From the NCBI RefSeq assembly GCF_000344785.1, contig NC_020506.1:2728001-2792000 (forward strand): a stretch of DNA of 64,000 nucleotides, read 5' to 3'. The number at the start of each line of letters is the position of its first letter. Positions within the stretch are counted from its first letter, which is position 1. Origin of the DNA: Corynebacterium callunae DSM 20147. GTDB lineage: Bacteria > Actinomycetota > Actinomycetes > Mycobacteriales > Mycobacteriaceae. The notes under the pieces are model-generated. The model saw nothing but the letters and a program-made list of their open reading frames with translations, made no database searches and was not told the origin of the DNA. Below are positions 8,882-18,072 of the stretch, one piece after another. A program made the position numbers and the translations under genes.

Positions 8882-10369
8882 TTAGCGCTTGCGGTAGAGC
8901 GCCTTGCGCTGATACTTGGGCTCGGAAGTCACCAAAACGCCTAGGTTGCGGAAGATGGCCTCGTCTACAGATCCCAAAATGGTGGTGGTGTGGACATCAC
9001 AGCCCTGCAGATTCTTCAGTTCTTGCAGGGCCAGTCGGGCATTTTCGGAATTCGCGGCAGAAACCGAGAGTGCGATGAGCACTTCATCGGTGTGCAGGCG
9101 TGGATTGCGGGAGCCTAAGTGCTGAGTCTTCAGAGATTGAATGGGTTCGATGGATTCGGGGGAGAGCAAGTCCACGGAACGATCAATACCGGCGAGTTCT
9201 TTAAGTGCATTAAGCACCATGGCGGCTGAGCAACCGAGGAGTTCAGAGGTTTTACCGGTCACCAGGCGTCCGTCGTGAAGCTCAATGGCTGAACCCGGCG
9301 CGCCGGTGGCCTCTTCGACAGACAGTGCGCTGGCAACCACGCGGCGGTCGTCGACGGTGCAGCCGGCTTTGCTCATAACAATGGCGACGCGGCTGGAGAT
9401 GGTGTCATCGAGGCCATCGCGGCGCTCATCAACTAGGGCTTTGAAGTAGCGGCGCACAATTTCTTGGCGGGCGGCCTCACGGCAGGCCTCGTCATCGGTG
9501 ATGGCGTAACCAGCCATATTAACGCCCATGTCAGTGGGGGAGTTATAAGGTGAGGATCCAGCAAGGATCTCCAACATGGTCTTGAGCAGCGGGAATACTT
9601 CCACATCGCGGTTATAGCTGGTGGCCTTTTTGTCATAGGCAGCGAGGTGGAAAGGATCGATGATGTTGATGTCGTCGAGGTCCGCGGTGGCTGCTTCATA
9701 AGCAAGATTGACGGGGTGCTCAAGTGGCAGATTCCAGATGGGGAAGGTCTCAAACTTGGCGTAGCCAGACTTGATGCCACGCTGGTGATCGCCATAAATC
9801 TGGCTGAGGCAGGTAGCGAGCTTTCCAGAACCAGGGCCCGGCGCGGTCACAACAACGAGGTTGCGGCTGGTTTCTACATACTCATTAAGACCGAAGCCTT
9901 CTTCGCTGACAATGCGGCGTGCATCGGTGGGGTAACCCGGAATAACGCGGTGTACTGCAACTTTGATGCCCAGGCGCTCCAAACGCTGTTTAAAGGCAAG
10001 TGCTTGGTAGTTGTCATCTTCAAGCTGGGTGAGTACTACGTGTTCTGCCAAAAAGCCCAGCTCACGGAATACGTCAATGAGGCGCAGGACATCTTCTTCA
10101 TAGGAGATGTCGAGGTCAGCGCGGGTTTTCTTGCGCTCAAGATCTTTGGCATTGATGGCCACGAGGATTTCCAGCTCATCTTTAAGTTCCATGAGCATGG
10201 CGATTTTATTGTCGGGGGTAAACCCAGGCAGCACGCGGGAGGCATGCATGTCGTCGAAAAGCTTTCCACCCATTTCTAGATAAAGCTTGCCGCCAATTTG
10301 TTCGCGTCTTTCATTAATATGCTCTGACTGCATCTTGATATAAAGGTCGCGATCGAATCCGGTGCGCAT
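8882..10369 (-). CDS. DUF1846 / UPF0371 family protein
   Basis: 495 residues, the typical full length. The N-terminus ([18 protein letters not shown]) is characteristic of the family. A glycine-rich loop, [16 protein letters not shown] (about 175-190), resembles a nucleotide-binding loop. The middle has the conserved [34 protein letters not shown] segment, and the end [20 protein letters not shown] is also conserved. Structures are known for the family but no established activity. Position next to ino1 is shared by related corynebacteria (from memory), but no functional link is evident. Confidence 0.85.
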   Translation of the reverse strand: MRTGFDRDLYIKMQSEHINERREQIGGKLYLEMGGKLFDDMHASRVLPGFTPDNKIAMLMELKDELEILVAINAKDLERKKTRADLDISYEEDVLRLIDVFRELGFLAEHVVLTQLEDDNYQALAFKQRLERLGIKVAVHRVIPGYPTDARRIVSEEGFGLNEYVETSRNLVVVTAPGPGSGKLATCLSQIYGDHQRGIKSGYAKFETFPIWNLPLEHPVNLAYEAATADLDDINIIDPFHLAAYDKKATSYNRDVEVFPLLKTMLEILAGSSPYNSPTDMGVNMAGYAITDDEACREAARQEIVRRYFKALVDERRDGLDDTISSRVAIVMSKAGCTVDDRRVVASALSVEEATGAPGSAIELHDGRLVTGKTSELLGCSAAMVLNALKELAGIDRSVDLLSPESIEPIQSLKTQHLGSRNPRLHTDEVLIALSVSAANSENARLALQELKNLQGCDVHTTTILGSVDEAIFRNLGVLVTSEPKYQRKALYRKR

Positions 10370-10474
10370 AGCGTCAACTCCCCAGTTGCTTCAGCTGATT
10401 TTTAACCCTTTGGACTCTACCCTCTGCTTTAGCTATTGCTGAATACGCTGTTGTGCTGGCTAAAGTTAGGTTTT

Positions 10475-11284
10475 ATGCCAGAAGGACACGTGATTCATCG
10501 CCTCGCTCAAGAGCTGCATAAAAATTTCGGCGACGCCGAGCTGGAAGCTACCTCGCCCCAGGGGCGATTTGCCCGCGAAGCAGCGCTTATCGACGCAACC
10601 CCCATCTCACGTGCAGAGGCTTTTGGAAAGCACCTCTTTGTGGAATTTGAAAGTGCCCATCCGGAAAATATTGTGTACATCCATCTCGGTTTGATTGGCA
10701 CCTTACATTTTGAGCCAGCTACAGAGACTCGTGGCCAGATCCGTTTGCACCTTTCCAATGGTGAAATCGCAGCTAATTTGCGTGGCCCGCAATGGTGTCG
10801 CCTCATTACCGATGCCGAGCGCAGTGCTGCCATTGCCAAATTGGGTGCCGATCCCATTCGTGATGACGCTGATCCATTGCCGATTCGGCTGAAGGTGCAG
10901 CGTTCACAACGCAGCATTGGATCTTTGCTTATGGACCAAAAACTCTTTGCAGGTGTGGGCAATATCTACCGTGCTGAAACCCTTTTCCGATTGGGGATTT
11001 CACCTTTTACTCCCGGTTCGCGCATAGGTACTGCGCAGTTTGAAGCAATGTGGGACGACCTAGTGTTGCTGATGAAGGCGGGTGTGGTTGCAGGGCGAAT
11101 TGATACTGTGCGCCCTGAGCACACTCCCGAAGCTATGGGCCGACCACCCCGCAAAGACGATCATGGGGGAGAGGTATATACCTATCGGCGTGCTGGCCAA
11201 CCTTGTTTGGTGTGTGGCACTCCAATTCGGGAGCAAGTTATGGAAGGCCGCAATCTCTTTTGGTGCCCCAGCTGCCAGACTTAA
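10475..11284 (+). CDS. Fpg/Nei-family DNA glycosylase (Nei1-like endonuclease VIII)
   Basis: 269 residues starting MPEGHVIHRLA. The processed N-terminal Pro and following Glu are the catalytic pair of base-excision glycosylase/AP lyases. The helix-two-turn-helix motif (DQKLFAGVGNIYRAETLFRLGI) and C-terminal zinc finger (CLVCG...CPSC) are intact. SPQGRFA after the N-terminus resembles actinobacterial Nei1 more than MutM. An in-frame start 39 bases upstream exists, but MPEG must be the N-terminus for catalysis. TAAAGT lies 8 bases before the ATG, so the mRNA may be leaderless. Confidence 0.88.
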   Translation: MPEGHVIHRLAQELHKNFGDAELEATSPQGRFAREAALIDATPISRAEAFGKHLFVEFESAHPENIVYIHLGLIGTLHFEPATETRGQIRLHLSNGEIAANLRGPQWCRLITDAERSAAIAKLGADPIRDDADPLPIRLKVQRSQRSIGSLLMDQKLFAGVGNIYRAETLFRLGISPFTPGSRIGTAQFEAMWDDLVLLMKAGVVAGRIDTVRPEHTPEAMGRPPRKDDHGGEVYTYRRAGQPCLVCGTPIREQVMEGRNLFWCPSCQT

Positions 11285-11369
11285 ACCTGGGTTAGGTGTT
11301 AAAAGTACCTAAGAACTTGCCTTCTCGACCGGGCTCTTTATGCTTGCGCCGGTATAGTTCGGGAAGTAC

Positions 11370-11987
11370 ATGCAGAAAAAACAATGGTTGGGAAGAATAA
11401 TGCGACTGCGCCGGACAATTGCCCGGAAACCGATAAATATTTCACGGCTACTTCTGCTCCGAATTCTGCCCGTTTTAATCATCCTGGGCATCATCTGCGT
11501 GTTGATTGTTGCCTTCTTTGTATATCCCGCCAAGGCGCAGCCTCATAAGGTTGACGCCATTTTGGTTCTAGCAGGCTCCAGTGATGGCCGCCATGAACTT
11601 GGTGCTCAGCTAGTGGAGCAAGGCTATTCAGATAATTTTGTAGTTTCCAATCCAGAAGGTGCCAAAGACAAAGTAGGTTATGCCCACTGCGCTGGCAACA
11701 AACGTCCGGATGGGGCGACTTCCTATTGCATGGATCCTTATCCTGTTATTACCTCAGGCGAGGCGCGCACCTTTAATATCCTGGCCCAGGAACATGGGTG
11801 GGAAAGTGTCATGGTGGTAACCAGCCGTACCCACACGCAACGTGTTCGCACCATGTTTAACCAGTGTTATGGTGGCGATTCCACGGTTTATAGTCTGCCC
11901 AAGGCTATCAATAGGCAGGCTCTTAAAGACGCCATCCTCCATGAGATTGGCGGCTTTGTGAAGTTCTGGATTACCTCTCCTTGCTAA
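11370..11987 (+). CDS. YdcF/DUF218-like membrane-anchored protein
   Basis: 205 residues. A basic N-terminus, one transmembrane helix (about 26-50), then an extracytoplasmic domain with VDAILVLAGSSDGRHELGAQLVEQGYSDNFVVSNP and VITSGEARTFNILAQEHGWESVMVVTSRTHTQRVRTMFNQCY, which match the DUF218 (YdcF/SanA-like) Rossmann fold. Four Cys residues in the exported domain (positions about 109, 123, 168 and the last residue) could form disulfides. Biochemical role is unknown; related proteins are tied to envelope functions. It converges on the alkyltransferase gene with no spacer between the two stops. Confidence 0.72.
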   Translation: MQKKQWLGRIMRLRRTIARKPINISRLLLLRILPVLIILGIICVLIVAFFVYPAKAQPHKVDAILVLAGSSDGRHELGAQLVEQGYSDNFVVSNPEGAKDKVGYAHCAGNKRPDGATSYCMDPYPVITSGEARTFNILAQEHGWESVMVVTSRTHTQRVRTMFNQCYGGDSTVYSLPKAINRQALKDAILHEIGGFVKFWITSPC

Positions 11988-12473
11988 TTAGGTGGCAGAG
12001 TGACCTTCCAATTCCAAAAGCCACTGCTTAGCTTCCAGCCCGCCGCGGTAACCCCCTAAGGTTCCATCAGTGCGCAACACTCGGTGGCAAGGGGCAAAGA
12101 TTGGCAGGGGATTGGTGGCGCAAGCAGTGCCCACTGCTCTAACTGCTCCGGTGTTGTTGAGCTCCGTTGCAAGCGCTTTATAGGTGCGAGATTCTCCATA
12201 AGGAATGCTCAACAAATGTTGTTGGACTTTGCCACGGAAATTGAAATTCGCCTCGCTGGGCCACTGCAGAGGAGTCGAAAATTCCTTGCGCTTGCCACCA
12301 AAGTATTCTCCAAGCTCACTGATCGCTTGTTCCAGAATAGCGTTTTCTCCAGGGACAGAGTCAACAGTGCAGGCGGCGTAGTTTTCATCGGCAAAAGCCA
12401 CATAGGTTAAGCCTTGATCATTGGCCACCAGAAGTAGCTCGCCAATGGGTGATTCATATCGAAGATGGTGCAT
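11988..12473 (-). CDS. ogt: Methylated-DNA--protein-cysteine S-methyltransferase
   Basis: 161 residues. A suicide repair protein that moves the methyl group from O6-methylguanine to its own Cys. The active site is intact: NPLPIFAPCHRVLRTDGTLGGYRGG, with C129 as acceptor. The upstream helix-turn-helix with the arginine finger reads SIPYGESRTYKALA...RAVGTACATNP. The start lies 5 bases after the stop of the oxidoreductase gene, indicating an operon. The stop codon abuts the stop of the convergent DUF218 gene. Confidence 0.92.
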   Translation of the reverse strand: MHHLRYESPIGELLLVANDQGLTYVAFADENYAACTVDSVPGENAILEQAISELGEYFGGKRKEFSTPLQWPSEANFNFRGKVQQHLLSIPYGESRTYKALATELNNTGAVRAVGTACATNPLPIFAPCHRVLRTDGTLGGYRGGLEAKQWLLELEGHSAT

Positions 12474-12477
12474 GATC

Positions 12478-13491
12478 TTAAGCCCTCACAACAATCTTTC
12501 CTATTGTTTTTCCTTGTTCCACCATGCGGTGGCCTTCCATGAGGGAAGCTGCATTAAGTCCGGTGAGCATCTCATTTTTAGGGCTCTTGATTTTCCCCTC
12601 ATCCACCAGCGCCGCAATCTTATTAAGAATTTTTCCCTGCTCAGCCATATCTGGAGTTTCAAACATGGCCCTGGTGAACATAAATTCCCAGTGCAAAGCG
12701 ATGGACTTCTGCTTAAAGGCCCCCAGATTTGGTGCAACTGGGTCGTCGATAAGCACAAGGTGTGACTGTGGCTTCATAAGCTGGGCTAATTCCACCTCAC
12801 GGCCGGTGGTCCAGGAGCTAAACACATAATCCACATCCTGAATTTGCTCACTGAGATTGTGTGAATGATCAATAACCTCATGTGCCCCCAGCTCTTTTAC
12901 CCAGGCTTGGGATTCCGGACGGGAGGCAGTGCCCACAACCTTAAGCTTTGTGAGTGTGCGTGCCAGTTGAATGATCAGCGAGGGCACCCCTCCGGCTCCA
13001 CCCAGTACCAAAAGGGTTCCCTCTGAATCTGCAGAAACACCCAAACGATCAAAAAGTGCTTCCCAGGCGGTGAGTGCTACTAAAGGCAGAGCGGCTGCTT
13101 CAGTGTCTGAAATATTACGTGGAGCTGTGCCGACAATTCTTTCATCTACCAGCTGAAACTCCGCATTGCTGCCTTGGCGCTGATTTGAACCGGCATAAAA
13201 AACCTTATCGCCAGGAGTAAAGAGCGTGACTTCCTTGCCCACTTCAACAACAGTGCCCGTGGCATCAAATCCCAAAATCTTCGGAGTTTCTTGCTTCCCG
13301 GCGCGCATGCGTGTTTTGGCATCAACTGGATTGATGGAAACAGCAGCAATTTCTACCAGTACATCCCGCGGACCTGGGTTTGGTCGCTCCACCTCTACGT
13401 CAATGAGAAAATCTGGATGATCAGAGGGCAAAGAATCCAGCATTGCTACAGCAGACATTGTGGGCCTAAAAGTGTCCTGGTGCACGCTCAT
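12478..13491 (-). CDS. Zinc-type MDR alcohol dehydrogenase / quinone oxidoreductase-like protein
   Basis: 337 residues of the medium-chain dehydrogenase/reductase family. The N-terminal GroES-like domain (VEIAAVSINPVDAKTRMRAG, ILGFDATGTVVEVG, GDKVFYAGSNQRQGSNAEF) lacks the Cys/His ligands for catalytic zinc, as in the zinc-free QOR-like branch. The NADPH domain has LLVLGGAGGVPSLIIQLA. Substrate is unknown; reduction of quinones or activated ketones is the family expectation. A second possible start is the Met at residue 12 (13458). The ogt gene follows immediately. Confidence 0.82.
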   Translation of the reverse strand: MSVHQDTFRPTMSAVAMLDSLPSDHPDFLIDVEVERPNPGPRDVLVEIAAVSINPVDAKTRMRAGKQETPKILGFDATGTVVEVGKEVTLFTPGDKVFYAGSNQRQGSNAEFQLVDERIVGTAPRNISDTEAAALPLVALTAWEALFDRLGVSADSEGTLLVLGGAGGVPSLIIQLARTLTKLKVVGTASRPESQAWVKELGAHEVIDHSHNLSEQIQDVDYVFSSWTTGREVELAQLMKPQSHLVLIDDPVAPNLGAFKQKSIALHWEFMFTRAMFETPDMAEQGKILNKIAALVDEGKIKSPKNEMLTGLNAASLMEGHRMVEQGKTIGKIVVRA

Positions 13492-13598
13492 GCACCCGAT
13501 GTTAGCCCTCGAGTGCTTTTCCTGCCGATAATTTATGTCACCTTTGAATAAGTTTTTGGTTAACTATCGTCTTTTGTAGGTAAAACCTCAACTTTAAG

Positions 13599-13617
13599 TT
13601 AGTGTAGGCTAACTTTA
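13599..13617 (+). promoter_or_regulatory. DtxR-like box overlapping the promoter of an iron-siderophore lipoprotein gene
   Basis: TTAGTGTAGGCTAACTTTA matches the corynebacterial DtxR consensus (TTAGGTTAGCCTAACCTAA) at 14 of 19 positions. It covers a -10 hexamer, TAGGCT (13606-13611), which is 7 bases before the ATG. Binding of iron-loaded DtxR would block transcription of this leaderless gene. Confidence 0.6.
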
Positions 13618-13618
13618 C

Positions 13619-14584
13619 ATGAATAAGAGACTGTTAGTTCCCCTGCTAGGCACTGCCCTCCTGCTGAGCGGATGTGGGGCTACAAATGAAGATCCCACTG
13701 CACCCTCAGAGTCCTCTGCAACCACTGCAGGGAACACCGTAGAAACTGCCCTTGGCACGATCACTGTGCCTAAAGAAGTCAACTCTGTAGTCATTCTTGA
13801 AGGCCGTCGCGACCTTGACATTGCGCTCGCCTTGGGCTTGCCAGTTGTGGGGTACCCCTACGAGGAAGCAGGATCGCTCGAGCTGGAATCTCCATTGGCA
13901 ACCCAATTGGAGCAGGCTAAAACCAATGGGGCAAAGGAAATTTTCGCAGCCGACAACATCAGCCTTGAAGCAATTGCAGCAGCAGATCCGGATCTCATCA
14001 TCTCGAGGCTCAGTGACATCGAACCCATCCAGGAGCAATTAGAGACCATTGCCCCTGTTCTCCCCATTGGCGAACAAGACACCAGTACCTGGCAGGATGA
14101 TCTTCGATTGGTAGCCCAAGCCACGGGTACGGAAGCACGCGCTGCGGAGCTAATTGCAGACTATGACTCCCGCGTGGAAACGCTCTCCACTCAATATGCT
14201 GACACACTTGCAAATAACACATTCGCGCCGGTGAGCTTTAATGGTGGAACCTTCGAAACACGCCCAAATAGATTGCTTTCTGTTGTTTTACAAGATCTGG
14301 GAGCCACCCCATCCCAAGCTTTTGCCACAGCTATTGACGGTGAAGAAACCGAATACAGCCCCGAGCAATTGCTTTCAGGTTTCAGCGATGCAGATGCCTT
14401 GATCATGTTGGTTAGTAGTCCCCAGACTTGGCAAGACCTGCAGGATGACCAGCTCTACCAACAATTACCCGCAGTCTTAAACCATCATGTCATGCGTTCT
14501 GATAAACAAACTCATGAAGGCGGACCGCTCACTGCATTGCACGCTTTAGATGTCATTGAAGAATTGCTAAGAACCTACAAGTAG
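13619..14584 (+). CDS. Siderophore/iron ABC transporter substrate-binding lipoprotein
   Basis: 321 residues. The signal peptide ends in a lipobox (LLLSGC, Cys19). It has two lobes typical of class III (FepB/FhuD-type) binding proteins: ILEGRRDLDIALALGLPVVGYPYE, then EIFAADNISLEAIAAADPDLIISRLSD, and a C-terminal lobe ending HEGGPLTALHALDVIEELL. It captures a ferric siderophore at the cell surface for an ABC importer; no permease or ATPase gene is adjacent, so it must work with one encoded elsewhere. No ribosome site precedes the ATG. Confidence 0.85.
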   Translation: MNKRLLVPLLGTALLLSGCGATNEDPTAPSESSATTAGNTVETALGTITVPKEVNSVVILEGRRDLDIALALGLPVVGYPYEEAGSLELESPLATQLEQAKTNGAKEIFAADNISLEAIAAADPDLIISRLSDIEPIQEQLETIAPVLPIGEQDTSTWQDDLRLVAQATGTEARAAELIADYDSRVETLSTQYADTLANNTFAPVSFNGGTFETRPNRLLSVVLQDLGATPSQAFATAIDGEETEYSPEQLLSGFSDADALIMLVSSPQTWQDLQDDQLYQQLPAVLNHHVMRSDKQTHEGGPLTALHALDVIEELLRTYK

Positions 14585-14705
14585 TTTGCTTTTATCTGGT
14601 CGAACTCCTGCTTCCTAACTATTGTTGTGCGAGTCTAAGTAGCACACCAGGCAAGCAGTGTGTGACAGGCTTATGCCACGTCAACCAGCCAGATAAGGAA
14701 AAGCC

Positions 14706-15878
14706 ATGAACACCAATCACGCATCTGAAGCCCGGTTTCCAATTGTTCCTTTGACTGCGATGAGTTTTGCGGCTTTTGTCTATGTCACTTTTGAAATGTT
14801 TGCGGTGGGACTTATTCAGCCAATGGCGCAGGATCTGGGTGTGACAGAGTCTCGTATCGGTTTGCTCATGACGGCATATGCAGCTGTGGTTGCGGTGATT
14901 ACTATTCCGCTCATGATGTGGGTGTCGCGTTTTAATAAGCGCACCGTTTTCCTTGTTACATTGGGTTTTTTGCTCATAGGAATTGTCATTCAAGCTCTCA
15001 CCATCAATTATACGATGTTGGCGATTGGCAGAATCACCGCAGCACTAACTCATGGCATCTTTTGGGCCTTGGTTGGTCCTATGGCAGCACGAATGTCACC
15101 TGGACATACTGGCAAAGCAGTGGGAATCGTCTCTATTGGATCCACCATGGCATTGGTTATGGGCTCACCATTGGCAACCTGGATTGGCGAGCTAGTTGGC
15201 TGGCGCGTCGCATCCTGGATTTTGGGAGCACTGACGGTTGCAGCGATAGCCGTGCTCATACCTACTGTGCCATCCTTGCCACCGCTGACCAGTACAAAGG
15301 ACAACACCAAGAAGCAACTGTCCTGGGGACTTATTTCTTTGATAGTTTTCCTACTCCTAGCAGTAACAGGAGTGTTTGCCGCCTATACCTATTTGGGCTT
15401 GATTTTGGCAGCGAATGCGGGGAGCGCTCTTGTTTCCACCGGACTTTTTGTCTTTGGCGCAATGGGGCTCATTGGCGTAACGGTAGCTACCCGCACAGTG
15501 GATCGTCGTATGTTGCGTGGCAGTGCCCACACCACCACCTTGTTTATTGTGGCAGCAGTTTTAGGACATCTCGCTTTTGCCAGCGGTGGAATGCTGGCCA
15601 CAGTGCTTGTTTTTGCCGCAGTGGCAGTTTTTGGAGCAGCTTATGGTGCGCTTCCCACTCTTGGTACCACTATCTTCTTACATGCGGGCCGTGAAAACCC
15701 TGATTCGGCCTCCTCGATCTACGTGGTGACCTATCAGGTGGGAATTGCATCCGGCGCAGCACTTGGCGCACTGGTGGTGGATGCCAACTGGATCGCCGGA
15801 ACTTTGTGGATCCTGGCCGGGCTGTCTTTGGCTTCCACCTTGGTTTTAGCGCTGTGGGCCCGTCCGCTTTTGCGTTAG
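14706..15878 (+). CDS. Major facilitator superfamily exporter (DHA1, AraJ/YdhP-like)
   Basis: 390 residues with 12 predicted membrane helices. Features of the sugar/drug efflux branch: FEMFAVGLIQPMAQDLGVTESRIGLLMTAYA near the N-terminus, the loop MWVSRFNKRTVFLVTLGF (motif A position), and GRITAALTHGIFWALVGPMAARM. A ribosome site (AAGGAAAAG) precedes ATG. Its gene lies 121 bases after the iron lipoprotein gene; a shared operon is possible but a substrate link is not shown. Confidence 0.8.
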   Translation: MNTNHASEARFPIVPLTAMSFAAFVYVTFEMFAVGLIQPMAQDLGVTESRIGLLMTAYAAVVAVITIPLMMWVSRFNKRTVFLVTLGFLLIGIVIQALTINYTMLAIGRITAALTHGIFWALVGPMAARMSPGHTGKAVGIVSIGSTMALVMGSPLATWIGELVGWRVASWILGALTVAAIAVLIPTVPSLPPLTSTKDNTKKQLSWGLISLIVFLLLAVTGVFAAYTYLGLILAANAGSALVSTGLFVFGAMGLIGVTVATRTVDRRMLRGSAHTTTLFIVAAVLGHLAFASGGMLATVLVFAAVAVFGAAYGALPTLGTTIFLHAGRENPDSASSIYVVTYQVGIASGAALGALVVDANWIAGTLWILAGLSLASTLVLALWARPLLR

Positions 15879-15881
15879 TGC

Positions 15882-17369
15882 TTAATCAACCAGCTTCTCA
15901 TAAAGATCATCAAAGATCTCTCGTGCCTGCACATAGTGCTCGCTATAACGAGGTTGCAGTTCTTCGCCAAATGGTGGCAGCGCACGGTCCCCACCTGCAT
16001 CAAGAACCTCCAAAGCAATCAACGCCGTGCCCCGCAAGGTGGCACGCTTCATCTCAAGTGGAAGCACCGGGGTGCTGAGTGCGTCGCAAAGCATATGGAG
16101 GAATTCGGGGTGGTCGGTGGCCACGCGGCCGGAAGCAATGACGCGCTCCGGGGTGGCGCCGGCGAGCTCCATGTGATGCCAAACGCGCTGGTAGGAGAGG
16201 GCAAGGGATTCAAAAACGCCGCGCCATACTTCTGCCGGGCCGCTGTTGGTCTGCAGGTTAGTGATGCTGGCGCGCGCGGCACTGGCCCAGCCGATGGAGC
16301 GTTCGCCGCTGAAAAATGGCAGCACGGAGGGCACGGTGTCCATTGGTGGGCCAGCCAGGATTTCGCCCAGGTTGTCTGGCTTAATGATGGTGGCTTCCAA
16401 CCAGCTCACTGCGCGTCCGACATCGTTGAGGGCACCGCCCACAATGCACTGTTTGGCAGATACCCGGTAGCACCACAATCCGAAGGGGATTTCTGCAGGT
16501 ACGCCTGGCAAAATAACGCGCATGGCACCAGAGGTGGCAGCTGCGACGGCAACCGTTTTAGAATCCACCGCGCCGGGACCGATATTGGAAGGCCAGCCAT
16601 CTGGAATGGCATGGAACCAAGGAAGCTGCTCTAGGAAAGCCCACTCAGGATTTTCGAGATTGGCGGAGGTATCAGGCTGATCGGGGTCAAAAATTCCAGA
16701 GAATAACGCTGGATCAACGCCGATATGCTCTAGGATTGGCAGGTCCAATTCACCAGTGTGAGCATTAAGAATGCCACTCCAGGCAGCAATAGAGGTGGAC
16801 ATGCCTTTGATACCAGCGATCTTAAAGTAGACATATTCACCGATGGTCATCACATGAGCAGCTTGGGCAAAAAGCTCAGGGAATTCAGTTTTCAGCCACA
16901 AAAGGCGTGCTGGGTGATAGGAAGGATGCAGGCGCACGCCGGTGCGGGCGTGGTATTCATCCTCGGAAATTTCAGTGCGCAGCTGTTCCACATACTTGGC
17001 AGATTGCGCATCCGCATAGGTATAACAAGGGGTCAGCGCATTCCCAGCGGCATCAACCAAAATAAGTGATGATGCAAAAGAATCCAGCGCAATACCTGTG
17101 ATTTTATCTTTCACGCCATGCGCTTCGGGCTGTTCAATAATGCCCGCCATGACGCTGCGAATTTCTTCTACAACCTGATCTGGGTCAATGGTGGAGCTAC
17201 CTTCTCCAGCATTAAAAGCATGAGAAACGCGCTGCTTAGAGGCTTTAATCGGGCAACCTGAAGCATCATAAAGACCACCTCGGGAAGCTGTTGATCCAAT
17301 ATCCATCGCGAGCACATAAGGAGCGCGAGAGTTTTCAAATTCAATGGACATTGTTGGAATGGATCCCAT
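15882..17369 (-). CDS. FGGY-family carbohydrate kinase
   Basis: 495 residues. The actin-like ATPase fold begins VLAMDIGSTASRGGLYDASG (phosphate-1 loop). A catalytic-region segment (DSFASSLILVDAAGNALTPCYTYADAQSAKYVEQL) and the C-terminal ATP motif (RVIASGRVATDHPEFLHMLCDALSTPV) follow. It phosphorylates a sugar, polyol or sugar acid; gluconate or xylulose are plausible, but the substrate cannot be read from sequence. The start at 17369 is favoured by AAGGAAG 5 bases upstream; a second Met is at 17351. Three VanZ genes lie upstream on the same strand. Confidence 0.82.
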   Translation of the reverse strand: MGSIPTMSIEFENSRAPYVLAMDIGSTASRGGLYDASGCPIKASKQRVSHAFNAGEGSSTIDPDQVVEEIRSVMAGIIEQPEAHGVKDKITGIALDSFASSLILVDAAGNALTPCYTYADAQSAKYVEQLRTEISEDEYHARTGVRLHPSYHPARLLWLKTEFPELFAQAAHVMTIGEYVYFKIAGIKGMSTSIAAWSGILNAHTGELDLPILEHIGVDPALFSGIFDPDQPDTSANLENPEWAFLEQLPWFHAIPDGWPSNIGPGAVDSKTVAVAAATSGAMRVILPGVPAEIPFGLWCYRVSAKQCIVGGALNDVGRAVSWLEATIIKPDNLGEILAGPPMDTVPSVLPFFSGERSIGWASAARASITNLQTNSGPAEVWRGVFESLALSYQRVWHHMELAGATPERVIASGRVATDHPEFLHMLCDALSTPVLPLEMKRATLRGTALIALEVLDAGGDRALPPFGEELQPRYSEHYVQAREIFDDLYEKLVD

Positions 17370-17408
17370 GAAGCTTCCTTTAATGGTCTGACTATTAGGC
17401 GGTTTTAG

Positions 17409-18062
17409 TTAAGGATATAACCCAAGCTCCACGGTCAGAACATCCGGCAGCCTCATACCCACATCAACAACCTTATCCGGATCACCCAACCGCGGACCTA
17501 AAGCAACCAATACCGCGAAGATTACTGCCAAAAATAGCGCCAGCACCACCCATATCCAATAACTTCCCTTACCAAGGATACGTGCACCTACCTGGGCAAT
17601 AATGGCGCCACAAAGTGCCCCCAAGGCATTAAAAATAACATCGTCAATATCGGAATATCCCAAGCGGAAAGCATATTGTGCGCATTCGATGAGCACACTA
17701 AAAAGTGCGCCGAACAAGGTTGTTTTCAGCAATAAAGGCCGAGATAATAGTGGCCACGCTAATAAAGGCCGTGTCCCAGTTCCTCTCGGAGATTCTGACA
17801 ATTTGTCCAGCAACGCGTAGAGCAAAACCCCAAAAGGAACAAAGAAGGCAAAGTTTCCGCCATAGCCAAAAAGTGGTGAAAACCAACTGCCTGGTTCCCC
17901 GAAGTCATTAAGGGGAGCTAGCGAAACTGAGCGATTGCGGTGTGCAGCAGGCTCCCACAGCAGACCAATTACAAAAAAAGATTTCAACATGGTTAAAGAA
18001 ACCATTACCGCACTATAAGCAAGTAACGCACCAGCTAAGAGCTGCTTACTAGGACTCTTCAT
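17409..18062 (-). CDS. VanZ-family membrane protein, copy 1
   Basis: 217 residues with about five transmembrane helices. VanZ-family core: SLAPLNDFGEPGSWFSPLFGYGGNFAFFVPFGVLLYALL, then ECAQYAFRLGYSDIDDVIFNALGALCGA. VanZ homologues affect glycopeptide resistance in some bacteria, but most are of unknown role. It is the last of three tandem paralogues, separated from copy 2 by 10 bases. Confidence 0.8.
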   Translation of the reverse strand: MKSPSKQLLAGALLAYSAVMVSLTMLKSFFVIGLLWEPAAHRNRSVSLAPLNDFGEPGSWFSPLFGYGGNFAFFVPFGVLLYALLDKLSESPRGTGTRPLLAWPLLSRPLLLKTTLFGALFSVLIECAQYAFRLGYSDIDDVIFNALGALCGAIIAQVGARILGKGSYWIWVVLALFLAVIFAVLVALGPRLGDPDKVVDVGMRLPDVLTVELGLYP

Positions 18063-18072
18063 GTCCCCAAGA

